A program made the position numbers and the translations under genes. A model generated the notes under the pieces. It did no database searches. It saw nothing but the letters and a program-made list of their open reading frames with translations, and was not told where the DNA came from. This document shows, piece by piece, positions 34,495-50,100 of a stretch of 64,000 nucleotides of DNA. Numbering within the stretch: position 1 is the first letter of the stretch; every line of letters begins with the position of its first letter. Source of the stretch: Stichopus chloronotus (taxonomy: Eukaryota > Echinodermata > Holothuroidea > Aspidochirotida > Stichopodidae); the NCBI GenBank assembly GCA_021234535.1, contig CM037836.1:28882769-28946768 (forward strand). The letters are read 5' to 3'.

Positions 34495-37400
34495 TCACTG
34501 AAGTTTTATGATGGGAAACGTGTTGTGAGCGCTGAAGTCAAAACTGGGCACGATCTGACTGTCGCGTTTGTGACCACCGGCGAGTAGCTTCATCACCACA
34601 CTGTTGGTTTTGGCCACACGAATCAAGGTGATTGTCTACAAAAGGATAGCGAAAATGATATGTTGGGTACAAGAATAATACCAGGAACCCTATGACCGTA
34701 TAAGAGACAAACAAAATGCTATAATGAAAGAATTCCACTGAGGACATGACTTTGCGATGAACACTTGAGAATGAAGGATATCTGCCAAGAAGGGGAGAAG
34801 TTTAACTGACCAAGAAATCTGCATTTACCATCATCATGTTACATCTAATATAAAATTAATACACTCGCTTACCTCTGATGACGAGTTGGTAAGTTTCTCA
34901 AAGAGAAGAACAGATTTCAAGAAGAGATTGTGAGCAGTGAAGTAGATATCTGTCGCTCTGCTTGGTTGATTCTCGAACAGTTTCAGGTCACTAATTTGGT
35001 AGTATTGATCATATTGCACCAATGGAGGAGTCACTATGCAGTTGAAAGCACCAAATCGATGTTCAAACCTGACATGTTCGCTGTCAAATTCTCTGGCGGG
35101 TCTCTTGATTTTACCTTCCAACATGAAACCGTTGGCAGCCTGAAAAGATAGACAATGATTGCAGAGAGCAGAGATAACCTATTTATTTCTTGGCAGTATC
35201 CTGATATACTTCATCGTAATCATAAACCACGGAAGCTCCTCAAGAAACCCTTAGGATTTAACCTGGCAAAGGCAGTTCCTGATAAAATTACCAATGAGTA
35301 TCAATTACAGAGAAAGAAGACAGAATGAGAGAAAAAGAAAACTCAGGAAAATTACACATGACTGCAAAACTTGGACTAATGCAGCAGTTGCTTTGAAATC
35401 TCCATTCATGATGAAATTTGTTGTGGCAGGGAAAAAAGAAAGGTGATTTATCAAGTGGTCTGACTGGCCTTACACTTTTAAACTGTTCCTAGATGAGGAA
35501 TTATCAACAAATTTACCTGTCTCAACCAAAGGATTGAGCATACCAGCCTGCACAACGAATGATTTTTTTTTGTCACATGACCAAATGATAATGTACTTCT
35601 CTTTCACAACATTAGCAAAACATAAATAACAAGACTGTTGACCATAATTAAACTACTAACAAATGTAACACTTATGACAACAAAAAGATAAGTTCTTACT
35701 TTATAGAACCCTAAACAAAGAGCTTGAAGTCCCTGACTCAGTAATAGTTCCACTTCAAGAGGTCTAACTTTCTTCTTTTTAAGCTTTTTTTTGTTACTCC
35801 TCCCTTTTCCAGGGGCGTCCGTATACATTGCTTCATGCTCTTGGAGCATACTGTCTGCTCTTGTCAAGGTTGAAATATACCAAGCTAATAAAAAATCAGC
35901 TAAATACCTGCAACAACAGAAAAAATCAAGACTTTGTTTTTCAACAGATGCAAGACTCATGTTCATCTATCATAAAAATTAGTGAAAGCAAAATGAGCAT
36001 ATTACAGCACAACCTAAATTTAAAAGAATATTCTGTCAATATGATTGGCTGATACAGAACATATCTTCTAGGGATCTTTAATTGACACTCAGTATCGTTG
36101 AACCTTTACTGCTATTGTTAATCATTTCTGACATTTCAGTAAGAAATTTCAGTTATTGTTAATGATCCTCCCATGGGGTGTGACTAATTGATTTTCCAGA
36201 TGATATTATCTCCACAGTTTGGACTAGAAAGCATTTTACGATTGGCAGAACTGCATAAAAGGCAGATTACAACGAAAACAGTTTCTGGTATAAACGTGTT
36301 CAAAGATTCACAAGTTCCACATCACGTAATGGAATATATATAATAGAGAAGAGTGATTGTCAATCTGAGTCATCAATATTGTCAAAATACATTAAAATTC
36401 TACATTCAGTAGGAAGGGGGATCCATCCAGCTGCAACCAGGTATTAAAACATTCAACTTTCTTCATGTAAAGATTCTGCTTGATTTTGGCTTCCGCAAGT
36501 CTGAGTTCACAATGGCCAGAATTGTGAAAATTAGCCAAATTACAGGTGCTGCAATCTATACATTTACCAATGTGATAATGATGATATGACCAAAGATGTC
36601 TACCATGTAACCACCAATCACTTCAGGGATACACTGTTGAGAATCTAAATTCTAAAGCTCTGTGGTCATTTTATGACCATAACAGATCAACTATGTGATT
36701 CAGACAACTTGAAAGTAACTAAAGGACATTACATGCAAACATTCAGGCTGACAAGGAAGATAATAAGCAAACTGTTTGACACATTAAACCCAAAATTTCA
36801 GGACTCCTTGAAGAGTATGCAAACAAGAGCTGGATGAATGTTTATTCATTCTTAATTTAGGTAAAGTATACGACATACAAGTAACTATTAAAGAGAGGTG
36901 CCTACCTTAACGAGTTACTGATCAATTTGTATACTGAGATATGAGTGATGTATAATCTATGACACACTTACCAGTATATGTAATGGTATTCATGGATAGC
37001 ATAAAGTTCCAATTCAAACCCTAGTAGAATGTAAGCCATCATAGCCCGTAAGGTGTGGTACATGACCCAGCTGCCAAAGCACGCCTTGAATGGTTTTCTT
37101 GGTTCTGATATAACCATAAGACCATGGAGATTGGCATCAACTTTCTCAGCCTGTCAGGAAAAAGGGAAGTGCAGACCACATAATAAGCTATTAGATGATT
37201 CAAAACACCTGGCAAATTTCAGAGTCATTTTTCTGCTTTATTTAAAAAAAAAAACAGTCCAAAATCAAAATTTACTTGAGGTCTGATGTGAAAGTTAGAT
37301 AGAGCCAAGAGGAATTGTTGTCTGACAAACTTTAACTTTCTTTCTGCAACAACTTTCTATTAGTTCATTCTTTGTTTTGCAGAAGTAGATACATCAGTTA

Positions 37401-38136
37401 TATACAAACATATTATTATCTTATGTGAAACACTATGCTCAGACTTGTCGCAGAAAGAAAAGGTTGCAGAAACAAAAGAAAAAAACATTTGCTCAAACAA
37501 AATACAAACTAGCAGAAAATAGACAAAAAATATAGAAAAGAACAAATCACTTTACCTTGACTCTATACAAAAGATTATCATTCTTTTGACACATTCCCAA
37601 ATACCTGTTATGAGACTGTCACATGACTATCATGTGACAGTTTCCACCAACGTGAGTTCAAAGTAAGCAGGAGCTTTGTTCCAAACTGCACATTGATCAA
37701 ATTATGTTTTCAAGGTCTTTTTTTTTCCAAAAAGGTCTGTGTTTGATCTCTTCACCTTCTTTACTTTTCTCTTTGCGGATGGTGAAGAGTAGGCTGTTTT
37801 AGAGTTTATCAAATATAGGAATGTTTGATCACTTGAAATTTCACATTAAAATTCTGCCCACACAAAGACTACAGTATGTCTTCAGGTAAAGAAATGTGAC
37901 TTAAGAAACCAAAACATATGCAACACGTCCTCATGAAGGGACTCTTTCACTTGACAGTGTTCAATAAGCTGCTTCTAGCAGACAGTGAATGAAATAGTCA
38001 ATATAATAAACCATCCCTCAGTATTTATCTTTCTTACCTCATCTTGTAGGTTAGCCATCTCCTCTAGAAGCTGACTAAGTTTATCTCTCTGCCTGGCTCT
38101 GTTGTGTCCAAATGTCTGAAGGAAGTTACTCATTGG
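34495..38136 (-). CDS. NAA35: NAA35 exons 11-15, C-terminal region
   Basis: Exons 38038-38136, 36972-37150, 35700-35907, 34873-35139 and 34495-34635 finish the protein. They encode [32 protein letters not shown], the basic block [29 protein letters not shown] with [10 protein letters not shown], and the terminal [12 protein letters not shown] with [10 protein letters not shown]. The final exon uses a frame different from the long open frame that overlaps it on the same strand, and was found by homology. Confidence 0.94.
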
Positions 38137-41100
38137 CTAAAATAAACAAAGGAAGTGGGATAAAAAAAAAAAAACAAGCATTTGTCACTCAAGAACTTCC
38201 AATGTTTTGCAACATTTGAAAGCTAAGTAATACACTTTACACACTGATTGCTCCTGATTGGACTAAGCATTCTATTCCAATACATTTACTTTGGACAATC
38301 TGACTTACTACACACTTCAAAAAGTCTGGGCAGCTTATCAAGGTTTTTAGTTCTTAAGTAATGCTCACCTTGGGGGATGAGATTTGCAGATTGAGGTAGG
38401 AGAGAGGAGCAAGTGGTATGGGATGGGTAGAATGTGATAGGAGAGAGGAGGAATAAAGTGAAAGAGATGAATAGATTGAAGTAGAGAGGGGGTGAGATGA
38501 GATGTGTAGACTGAAGAAGGAAAGAGGAGGTCAAAGAGGAAGAGAGAAGAGGGATGGGATACAGAGGTAGGGACAGGAAAGGAAAGAAGAAGAAACTACT
38601 ATTTTTCACTAACCCTGACACCATGCAAGAGGAATGCATCCACCATTTCTTTTACAGCAGGATTATTGTACAGTGGACTTCTGGCTGCCACGGCTGGAGG
38701 TAGGACAAATGATCTGACCGCATCCCGTAACGTGTCCTGCACCAGCTCCACTCCGAATACTTTACGATTGTTATGAGGTAATATCACCAGCTGGAGGATC
38801 GATCTTGAAAGAACACAAGGACACTTGCGACTGAACTGGCTGACGAAATCCTGAATAAGATAAAAAGAGGGAGAGATGTAAACTCTTCTTACCCTTTGAG
38901 CATAACGACCTTTAAGTAGGGTTGAATACCAAATTTAAGTCTCATCCACTTACATCCACCCATCTTCCTCTCCCTCACCCCATAACCCCAACAACCTCAT
39001 AAATATCACATACCATTCATTCTTTGAGTAAGACACTCAAAGGAGCAAAGGTAGTTGACTATTGGTGAGAATGACTGCAAAATTTATGATCTCCTTGTAT
39101 GAGATGAAGCTGACATGACTACTGAAATTGTACAACTGCTGTTGGTGCACTTTGAGGACAATCACATGGAAAAGTCTTTGGTGCAATACTCTCTCCGCCC
39201 TTAATAAGTAACAGCGGTATCTACTCAACAAAGCCACATTGCAGTGATATATCACACAGAGTTGAATACAGAAACTTACTATAATGTGATGAAATCCTGT
39301 GATGTGAATGACATCACAAACTGATAAAAGTCGTTTAAGAAATTTATCAAAGTAATCCATTGCTTCCTCTCGTCCAACAATTTTTGCATAACGAGGAAAC
39401 GTAGGTGGAAGAAGACGTTGGTTGACGAGTGGCTCAAATCCCATCAGTATAGGAAAGTCTTGCAGAGCAAAACAAAAGATAAAAAAAAAAAAATATCATT
39501 AAAACTATGTTACATGTTGTACCTGTTTACTGGCTTTAAATTTGAGGACACGGACTCACAATGCTTAATTTGGAAATCAGAGGTGTCAGTTGATAGAAGG
39601 GGGCTGATAATTATGGCAATGGCTGCACAATTTTATAGAACATCTGGGAAGGTTTGTTTATTGATTCATGTCATAAACAAAAGGACATTAAATTATCTTC
39701 TTCTAGTCAGCATACTTCTTTCATTCTTTGCAACATTTGCTTTGCAACTTGAGTCTCACTGCTGGTAGAACTAGTAATCAAATAGTATTCCAATAAACTG
39801 AAGGAGGTTTTTACTACCAGCAATACATTCACAAGTAGGAATCATAAGTTATTATACTATTACATTATTATTAAAAAGTTATTTGACTCAATTACAGGAC
39901 CTTTGGTAAGTTTGACTACATGAGGAATCATGTCTACAAGCAAGGCTACATGAAGCATTGACCCAAAACATAGACACCAAAACTAGCAAAGCAAAAGTTG
40001 GAACACTCAAGAAAAGAATTTCTAGAGCACAAGCTTCAATCATTCATAAATCAAAATCCAATTCTCAACAATAAAAAGAGTAGGACGTATGCCATAGTGC
40101 CACCATTACAGGGAATACAATAAAGTGATAATCAGGGTCTTCTGCCTTTGAATTTCCCTTCCTTTACAAAAATTACATACTACTCATCATTTGTCTCCTC
40201 AAATTTTTAAAATGTCTCCGTAGATGTTTCACACGGTATATTGTCCCACTTTAAATGTTAGACCATAAATGCGCTAGTGTTGAATATGGTCACCAAACTT
40301 TTCGCAGAACTGGTATATGCAAGCAAGCGTACATGACACCACTACTGAAAGATCAATTTGTCAGTTTCCATCTGATAGAAGATTATCAGTAACTTTTATT
40401 CATTGATACTTTGGAAGAGTCCTCAACTCCTATTGGGAAATTTCAGTCAGATGACTGTGCATTATCCTGTAGGTAAAACATGGGCAATTAAGGAGTAAAA
40501 TCAGTGGTGGATGAATACAAATAAAAATGAAGATCAACAGTGTTTTGTCATCTGCTATCTTACACAAAACGATGGCTGTACTTTGTCTGTCTAACACAAA
40601 CATTGTTGACATGTTGTGTATCTTTTCTGCAGGTTCATTTGTAATTAAAATGAAGTTATTCACACAACCCAAATTTTCTTTTGTTTTTGTCTTTTTATCA
40701 AAATCTTATTCGATATGTACGAAAAAGGTTACGCACCTTTAAACCTGTTTACTAACTGTAGGGTATGGCACTCTCAGGGGTTAATGCAAGTGATGCATGA
40801 GGGCACAGCCCAAATGCATTCAGCAATAGCATTAACCCCTCCCTCACCCTTGAGTGCATTATCCTACGATTAATGCACAGGTCCAGCACTGATTCCAAAG
40901 AGCTTTATTGCAACCACACACACTGCAAAATCTCAAGAGTTTTGCACACCAAACAACCTAGCTTGACTCTGTAACACAAGAGCCTTGGGACTAACCTGGT
41001 GCTTTAGGATGTGCGTTTTCCCTGTTCTGGGTAACTGGTTCTATTCCTAGTTTTATTGACTTTTTTATGACAGGTAAAAGGTCCAAGGCTTGCTGGATAA

Positions 41101-44100
41101 GCTTCTTCGCTTCTTCGACACCAGATTTCAACTAAAGGGGAATGAATGTGCAAAAGGAAACAGATAAATCAAATGGTGATGACAAACAGACAGACAAACA
41201 TGAAAACAAAAGATGGACAGACAACTGGACACATATGTACATACTGTGGACTAGCTATGAGAGTTTCCAAGGCCATTCTCATTATTTGACCATCATAGTA
41301 AACCCATACCATTATATTCCTCCCTTAAAGGACTAAATAAAAATAACAACACAACAGAAGTGGCTACTCCCTTTGTTTCTGATATAACTTTACTTAAGGT
41401 GATAAACTTTTGCAAACCACCGAAGGAAACCAACGATACCTTTCAGGTGCATTCACAATGAGCTGGCATACTTGCAACACTGTAGTAACACTCTCAAAGT
41501 AAACTGCTAAACTTACATGACACTTGCATTAAGAGATATGCTTTATATTTATGCCTGAACTGATGTGTTTGATATGATATCCAAACCATGCTCTCACTTC
41601 CAGTCAAGGCTGACCAAGCTTCACCCCACTCCCTCTGCCACCAACACCATGTCTCAAAGTTTGCACAGACATTATTTCATTTTCAGAGATGTGAGTGAGT
41701 CAGATAGTCTCTGGTAACAATGTTATATAGCATCTTTGATAATAACTCTACATCTTTGGCTAGAAACTATTGGAGTTCCAAAGCAATAAGGCCGACACAA
41801 TTTTGTCACTGAAGATTTTCTTGGAATTTACATTTGTGTTCAACCAACCACAATGACTAACTAAACCAAATTTCTTTCTCCCCATAACAAATGGGGAATA
41901 TTTGTAAAAAACAATACAAAAACCAAATTAAAGGGGCTTATTGTGTTGATATCAATATAGATTGTGGTGATTTTAAGGGCATAAACACATGACAATACTT
42001 ACACTCAGCATAATTAGTCAAGTTTCACATCAATAGTTACGAAAAATGTCAATTTATTTCTAATTTTGACTGTTACTTGTACTGGGTGTGTTCATGTAAA
42101 TATAGCACTATTATGAAAAGTGGGTCTGGTCACAAATTTTCAAAAACCAAATTAAACCACTTATAATTACTCAGTAATTAATGTTCCATGGTATGTGAAA
42201 CATTATACCCTTTTATTTTGACCATTTGGCATTAGTATGCGGAGGAAACTTGACAGGTTTAGAACAATTTAGTGAATTTTATGAAACAACCCAATGAGAC
42301 TCTTTAATACAAAACAACAATAAAAAACAACAATAAAAAATTAATACTCATTATGTAACCGTAAAATTATTCATGCAATGTACGGATAACACAACAATTA
42401 TGCTACAATGTCAAGGTTACAAACCTCTTTCTTGGAAAAGGCAAGCATGGCCATGATGAAAACTCTGTAAAACTTTATCCTCGCTTGAAGGGCAACAGCC
42501 AAGTCATGCTAACAACCAAAAATCGGACCGCATCAAGTAAATACAGGTTTAAACATGTCATGTAGTGATGTTAATACAGAGATTCATTAACAGTAACATA
42601 CAAACATGACTCGAGAGAAAGGTGAGCAATAAATATCAGGGTGATGATAAATTGTCTGATGACATTTGAGGAGAAAATGGTACATAAAGGAGGAAGCAAT
42701 AAGGAGAAATAAAGTATGTTTTATTCTAGCTTTTCGTAAATTCTGACAGGTGATCATGAACTAATGAGTAATGACTGTTGACTTTTGCCTGAGGGATACT
42801 TTTAAGAGTTGAAAGTTGAAACTAACAGTGTGCTCTGTTTTCAAATTCTGGTTGCAATTTTCAAAAATAGTTTAAGCACACTGACAGCATCAAAACTGAA
42901 AAGCCACAACTAGGTCAGGAATAAAGCTGCACCATTGCTACCCACTTAGATTGTCAGGAAAAACATCTTAGGCACCATACCAAAACTCTTCTATGCGGTA
43001 TTCTGTGCCCCGTTCAACAAGCCTTTTAATCTTTTCACGAAATCACTACTTCTATTGTTGCGAGTTGCTCTCCCAGAGTCTCGCACAGCTCTGGCCTAAG
43101 ATCTTAAGCCTTGTGCACTCAGTCTTACTCAGAGCAGCAATTCATTGATGCAAACAATAATAATTTGCTTAATGCACTCAATGCAAGTATAATGGTTGTT
43201 GAAGAGATTTATCCAAACAATGGCATAAATGCTTCACAAAAAATGCTGGAAATCATTGGCCCACCCAACAATTCAGGAAATCATACATTAAAAAAAATAG
43301 TCAGTCAGCATTTAGAATATATTATTTACCATGTAAGACAAAATAAGACAGAAATTGAATACGTAGCTGCTCAAGTTACTTCAAAGAAGAATCATATCTG
43401 ATTATGTGCATCTAAATAAACCTCACAACTGAAAGTCTGATTTGGTGTTTACTACAAAAAGACTTGAAGAAATCGAAACTTTTCTTTCAAACCTTTAAAT
43501 GATGTTGACTGTCTTTAACAAGTTAAGAAACTGGGCCAATGACCTGAAGGGACCTTTTCAAATTGTTTTTAAACAGTATTCTACTGACATTTTCTATCTC
43601 ATCACACTTACAGGGTTATGATTAGATGCTGCAGTGACTCAGCTACTAGGAGAAAATCTTAAAATGATTACACATGGGAGAATGGTTTCCATAGAAACAC
43701 ACAGAGTAGGTCAGTAAAGTCACCCCAGGAGTGACTTCATGGTAAAGTGACCTTGGATACAGAGTCCGACTAAGTGGTGTAAGTAAAACTGTGTGTGGGT
43801 ATCTGTCCATGTTTGAAATTTCCAACACACTTTGAAATTTCCAACATACTTTGAATAAAATTTGAACAACTAACTTAAAACTTTGTCAGGATGTACCGGA
43901 TGACAGAATGTCTACCATATATCAATTTTATAAATTTATACTTTGCAAATAAACTGAAATTTCTCAAAGAAACTGCATCATTGAAAGGAAATGATTGGAG
44001 AAATTTTGCTCATTAGTAACATAATCTTCACCTCTTTTTCAACTTCAGGGCTTCTCTTCTCACCCGACCTGACACGAGTTACCTAAAAACAGCAAAAAAC

Positions 44101-47100
44101 AGAAGTTGTATCTCCTTTAGATAAATTATACATAATATAATTATTGTCCTGCAAGAACTTCCAACATCAAAACAACTCCAATGCACATTTCTGACTCTCT
44201 GGCAGTTTGGTAAGACATTCTACAAGACAATACACTCAAAACAAACTCACAGATGACTGAAGGTTGGTTTGTCGTGATCAGCAGTTACACTCCCTTTTAA
44301 TTGATTATATTAATACATATTTAACATATTAAATTAAAAAGTAACAAGTAAAAAGTAACAGCAATGTGTGTGTTCATCCTGATTTATTTATAGTCAACAA
44401 AGTCAACATAATCTTCATATTTTTACAGGCAAGATAGTTACTTATGCAAATCAAACTGTAGAGAGAAACATTACTTACAACACAGCAACTTGTGAGAACT
44501 CTGATATTCTCTGGTGCCATCAATGAAATTATTGTTGATGAAAAGCTTAGTTTGACTTCAATATCAAACAAAATGCTTTCTTTTTTTACTTCCTCCCAAA
44601 GTCAAATTTACTAGTGTTTGCAGGAACTACCTGAAGACCTGCGTACCCGCCCGATACGTTACTACCCAGGTCTCATTTCACTACCAGATTCAAAAAACAT
44701 ATACAATGACAGCCTACAGCAGACACAGTTTTATTATTTCTGACAGTCATGATTGTAGCTGTTTTCTAATTAAAAAATGTGTATAAAAATTGCTGCCAGT
44801 TGTTTTTCTTTCTCATATTCTACTTTCCTTTATTTCCTCTCCTTTCCTATATTTTCCATGAAATTCCTTCATGATTCTACCAAAATTGATCTCTATGTCA
44901 CTGTATTCAGAAGTAGAGTAGTACCCTTTAATAACCCCGCAGCTATAGTACACAGAAAAGATCGTACATAGCTCCTGTGCAGCTGTCTACAAGTATGCAC
45001 TGTACTCTACAAATTCAGCCTTAAATACCTGCCAATCATCCTGTAAATCATTACATAGCAGCTGGTTGCAAGGATTGTCGCTTGTGACTGGTTATTCCAT
45101 ATGTCCTGCGTAACCATGTACACAACAGCAGTTCGTTCATCTTTACTAGTATTTCCATTGCCTAGACTACTAAATGTGGGCGGAGCCTATTGCAAACTTG
45201 CGAAGACCAAATACCATTGAGTCAACCATAGGGATTTTCTCGCTGTGATTGTAGTGTGAAATGAGGCAGAACTGTACCTGTGTACGTAGTTTTTGTGTTC
45301 AGACTGCAATCGCCTTACTGTGATGTATACATCAACTGTCTCAACGAAACGTCTTACTTTTACACAGAATGAAAACTATACCTTTGCAAATGAAGCAAAA
45401 TAAAGATGAAATGGTGTTTCCAAGTTAGAAATTGCGGGGAAATTCGGTAGGGCACAAAGTGAAGGTACACCCACACCAACCTTACACAATCGATGTTGTT
45501 GGATTATAAGGGAGTTGCTGGTTGATTAGCAAATTTTTGTAAGGCGGTAAATTTCCGGGTACCTGAAGGTTTTGGACATCGTGTACCTGGTTCTTGATTT
45601 TTTTTAACCTGTGTAAACACTAAAATTTATGATATTTGTCTAAAGCACTCATTTAATTTTAAAAACTGAGAAAAAGAAATGGTGTTTCAGAATGGGTGTT
45701 ATGGTCTTGGAGTGGAGTGTTTCAAGGTGCAACTGGGATGTAAGTGGATGAGTTTTGTTCCAGTTGGGTTGGTACTGGGTGCAGTTACGATGGTGCTAAG
45801 GTGGAAATGTCCTGAAATGTGGATGGCAGGCTGGACAAAGCTGTTGTTGGATGACAATAAGCTGGTAGTGACGAGAAATCAGAGTTAAGTAGATGTTGGA
45901 GTCAAAGTTTGTGTGAGTGGTACACTAGGAGGAGCTCAGATGGAAATGAGGGTGATGGAGAAGAGGTCATCAGGAGGTGTTGATATGCTGTTGAGATGGA
46001 CTGGAGATGTGAGTGGGGTGGTGTTATTGTACGGGATTAGAATGATAATGCTGCTACAGACCTTTACTTTCCTTGTCACTTCTTCTTCAACTTCTTTTAG
46101 CATACCAATGACCCTTGCGTCAGTTACATCAGTAGCTAACTTAAAACCATAAATCATGGTCTGGAAGTCTTCCTGTGGGGTTAAATAATAGTTTACAATA
46201 AGGACTTAAAAAAAAATACATGCATCAAGAATGACATTTTGCAGATATGGGTCATATTATCAAGTGATACTACAAAAGAAAAAAACAAACGTAAGAAGGA
46301 AATCAAACCTGCAATGGTCAATAAATACTGCAAAACTCATCACTATGTGACGTGGAGATTAAATTCAGACATTGCGGGGTGTCTGAATCTTTCATAAACT
46401 AGAGCTTATGACCAACAAGTAAGTTGTATTCACAAATAAACAATGTAAATGGAGAGGAACCTACAACTGTCACAGAGATTCATTACTCATTGTTTTGAAG
46501 CTAAATGCCTTGGATAAGACATCTTAACTTCTCAATCGATCATGTTTCACTTCTCCTTTTCTAGAAAGAATTACTGTTTTTGCTCATCATGCACTTGGCT
46601 AACCAAAACTGTAAGCATAAAACTGAACTCCTACACCTTCCAAAGAAGATTACTCAAATGTAGATACCAAATGAATATTAACAAGTTAACATCAGCTGCT
46701 TGAGCAATGAAATTCCCCATGAATGTGAAAACTATCATATCTAAGTCCTCTACAAATTGCAATTTCACAAATTATTCTTGATATTGCTATTAAGTTTATT
46801 TATGCATTTAAATATATCCACAATAACAGTTTCAAAGAAACAATGCAATCATATCATTTTTCATTTAATTCAATCTGTTCCCAAATTTTGGCTGATTGAC
46901 CACATATTAGCAATTCAAGAATAGCACTGCTTTGCATGCACTTCACAGCTCAAAGAAGAGTGCTCCATTCAAATTCATGGTCATAGTGATTAGCCTTCAT
47001 TCAAATGTTGACACAGTTAAATGTTATGTCAACAAATATATACTATGTTGTTTTTGGCCCTTCATATTTTCAGGACCCTTTTGTTTGCTAAACAGCAAAC

Positions 47101-50100
47101 AAAAGTGAGATGAATCAAATGGTATTGATTATATAAATCAGATTTAAAAGTTCTGTCCATTTGTTTGCTTGATATTTTCCCTTCATGAGTATGTATAATC
47201 AGACATTTTAATGAGTGATCCACATCATTTTATCTTATTTATCTTTACTGATATATCAACTGACCTCTTCAAAGACACCAGCTTTGATAATTTTGTCCTT
47301 AATGGTATCTACCATTTTGAGAACACCGAGTGTGGAAGCCCTTAGAATGCGATCATCAATCAAAGCTGGATTATGAGTGTAGAGGTTTGTGAAGACCGTC
47401 TGAGCTAAAGAATGACCCTCAAGCCATGTAACCTGTTAATTGTCAAAGAAAAACAAAATGGATGACACACAGGAGACTAGAGACCTGGCATCAGTAACAA
47501 ATATGTAATCATGTTCCTACAATACAAAAAAAAAGAAACATTCCTCCTGTTTAATTTGACAGATACATGAAGTGCTCAGCCATATTGGAATGTCAAGAGA
47601 GCTAGATAGCTTATTACAATATCAGCAACAACATTATTGCTTTGGCTTCAAGAGATATACTCTGTGATGGGTCAAACATCAATGTCTCTAAGCACCGACA
47701 AAGCATAAATGGTAGTCAGACATTTGCATTCCATCAACAACACTGTTACAACTTGGTTATATTGCAGGTTAGTTACTAAATACCAATGCAAATTGCTTTT
47801 AAATTGGAGCCACAATCAGATGTAAATATATATCCCAAAATTTAAATATTCAAATGCATCATATAAGCTCACAACATTGTATGAAGATAATTACAAACAA
47901 GCTTCTGGTTGTTGTTGTAGTAAAACAATTTGAAGGTTTTGGGATTTGACCCCCATGGTCTCGTTAATATACAAGACATTCCTGAACAAAAAAAGGAGCA
48001 CAATGAGTTGTCTGTCTATTGGTGAATATTTTCACCCAAGTCAAATTATGACAACAAATAAAAGTAAACTAAAGACTCACTAAGCATGCCAGAGTTGTAT
48101 CAGTTATTCCAATCAACTCTTGAGAAGATAAGTCCTCAGTTTTGATGGTCCCTGCCTTGATAGACTGCTCCAGATTGAGGACCTTCCTTCCTGATTGATT
48201 ACAAAGCATCCCGGCATCCATCTTCGGGTCCATCATCTCTATTGCAGACATGGCCTCAAAAAGTCCAAAACTACAAATTTGAAAGCACACATTACACCTT
48301 TGGTAAACGCAAGTACAACAGTGAACTAAATCCAAAATTTGGATGGGTTATTTTTCCTTCACCACTGCAACCAACAGAGCCTCCTGTATATAGGAGCCAT
48401 GGTGGATGTAATCCTTTACAGTGTCTGTGTGAGTGGAGATAATCTGTATCACATAAGATACTTTAAGAGATAAAAAGGTGTGAACAAGTCACCTTCCTAA
48501 ATGAATGAAAAAAATTCATGACAGCTATATAAGTGCAACCTATACATGACTCTCAATTACTGTACATGACCAAATCCTAAGAATCAGATGGTCTGTTGAA
48601 GTAGAGAGGTACAGAAGGACAGTAGTTGTTAAGATCACTGATGTACTAAACTCCAGAAACTGATTAAACTGTTAAGACAGAGCAAACAACTGAAAAGACA
48701 AACAGCAACACACAAAATGAAGTGAAGCAAGCCATTTTAAATTAAACATACTTTGAGTCGTGTAAGAGCTCTCCAAGTTTAAGCTCTGAGCATGCCTCAA
48801 CAAAATCGTCTGTGATATTCTTCCAGTTGTAAGAAACTTTAGGCCGATCTATAACAAGAGATGGAACATCCAAAGAAATTTTAAATTCCACTCAACAAAA
48901 CCATTTCAGAAGCACTGAATTCAACAAACTGGGAAAGGCATCTGTCTAGTGTTCTTAGCTTTATCTAGGAATTTATGAGATATTATGAAGACCAGACAAA
49001 CAAAACCCCATTGGTTACAACTTGAAGAACTTTTTAGATGCTGCAATCAAATTGATTTGCATTTGGAAATGGATATTCCTGAATATTTAGAGTAGCATCT
49101 TTTGTTTTTATCTGATTTCTTTCCATGTTTTGAATAACAACCTTTCTAAATTAAAAGATCCTATGCAGTTCTGATACACACCGACAGTTTCACACACTTA
49201 ATTTGACTTGTGCTATGCAGACAATTCACTTCTGAGAGAAACAAAAAAAAAAAAAAAAAATGAAGCTTACTTTCAATTGTGGGAAAATATCACAAATTTT
49301 GCAATACATGCCAAATCTTTTTCTTTGTCATTATTGCTGAGGATACGAATACACTCAAAGTTTCATTAATCCTCAATTCAATATGTTATTTAGAAAAAAA
49401 TCTGATCTACAGTGATAAAATGGAATCCACTTCAAATTATAACACAATAGAGAAAGTATGATGGTGAAAATTGGATTTGCAGTGATCCTGTATTGACATA
49501 ATTGATAACTTAAAACAAGGCTTGGAAAGTTTTTACGTTCAACTGAATTTCTCAAAGTCGACCACTTTTGAAAAGTAGTAGTTGAATTGTTTGTAACTGA
49601 TGAAACCAATGACAATCACACTACCAGCATGGCGAGTCTACAATTACACTATGCACTCATGCAATCACTCTGACAAATTGCCATTTACATTGCTTGATAT
49701 TTCAAACTTGATACATCTGCAATACTCTGACAAATGTCATGCTGCTGTTCACAAAGACTGAGGAATAAAGCAATTGTCATGGATGTTATCAGAATAAAAA
49801 TTACTCCTCCTTTCCTTTCAACCAACAAATTTTGATTTAAATGTGTTCTTAAAATAATTAATTGTTTTATATAATCGATCTAACAGATGAATGTCAATCG
49901 AAAGCATTGAACTGTCCATAGTTGGAAACTTAAAAAAGTAACAAAGATAAATTCCTACATGGTTCAAAGCAGGGTTGAAACAATTGGAACAGTTTGAGCT
50001 AATTTTACAGTAACTGGCAAATGTGTCTTACCCTGTCCCAATGTGGAAACTACCACATTTTCCAGCCATTAACTTGTTCATTATCCTCCTTTTTTATATT

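Noticed and set aside
35405..35430. Plus-strand MKFVVAG-like reading resembling the NAA35 tail
   Set aside because: It is on the wrong strand; the true tail was found at 34495-34635 on the minus strand.
43111..43401. 96-codon plus-strand frame in a NAA35 intron
   Set aside because: Asn-rich, AT-driven composition, no splice context and no recognisable family.
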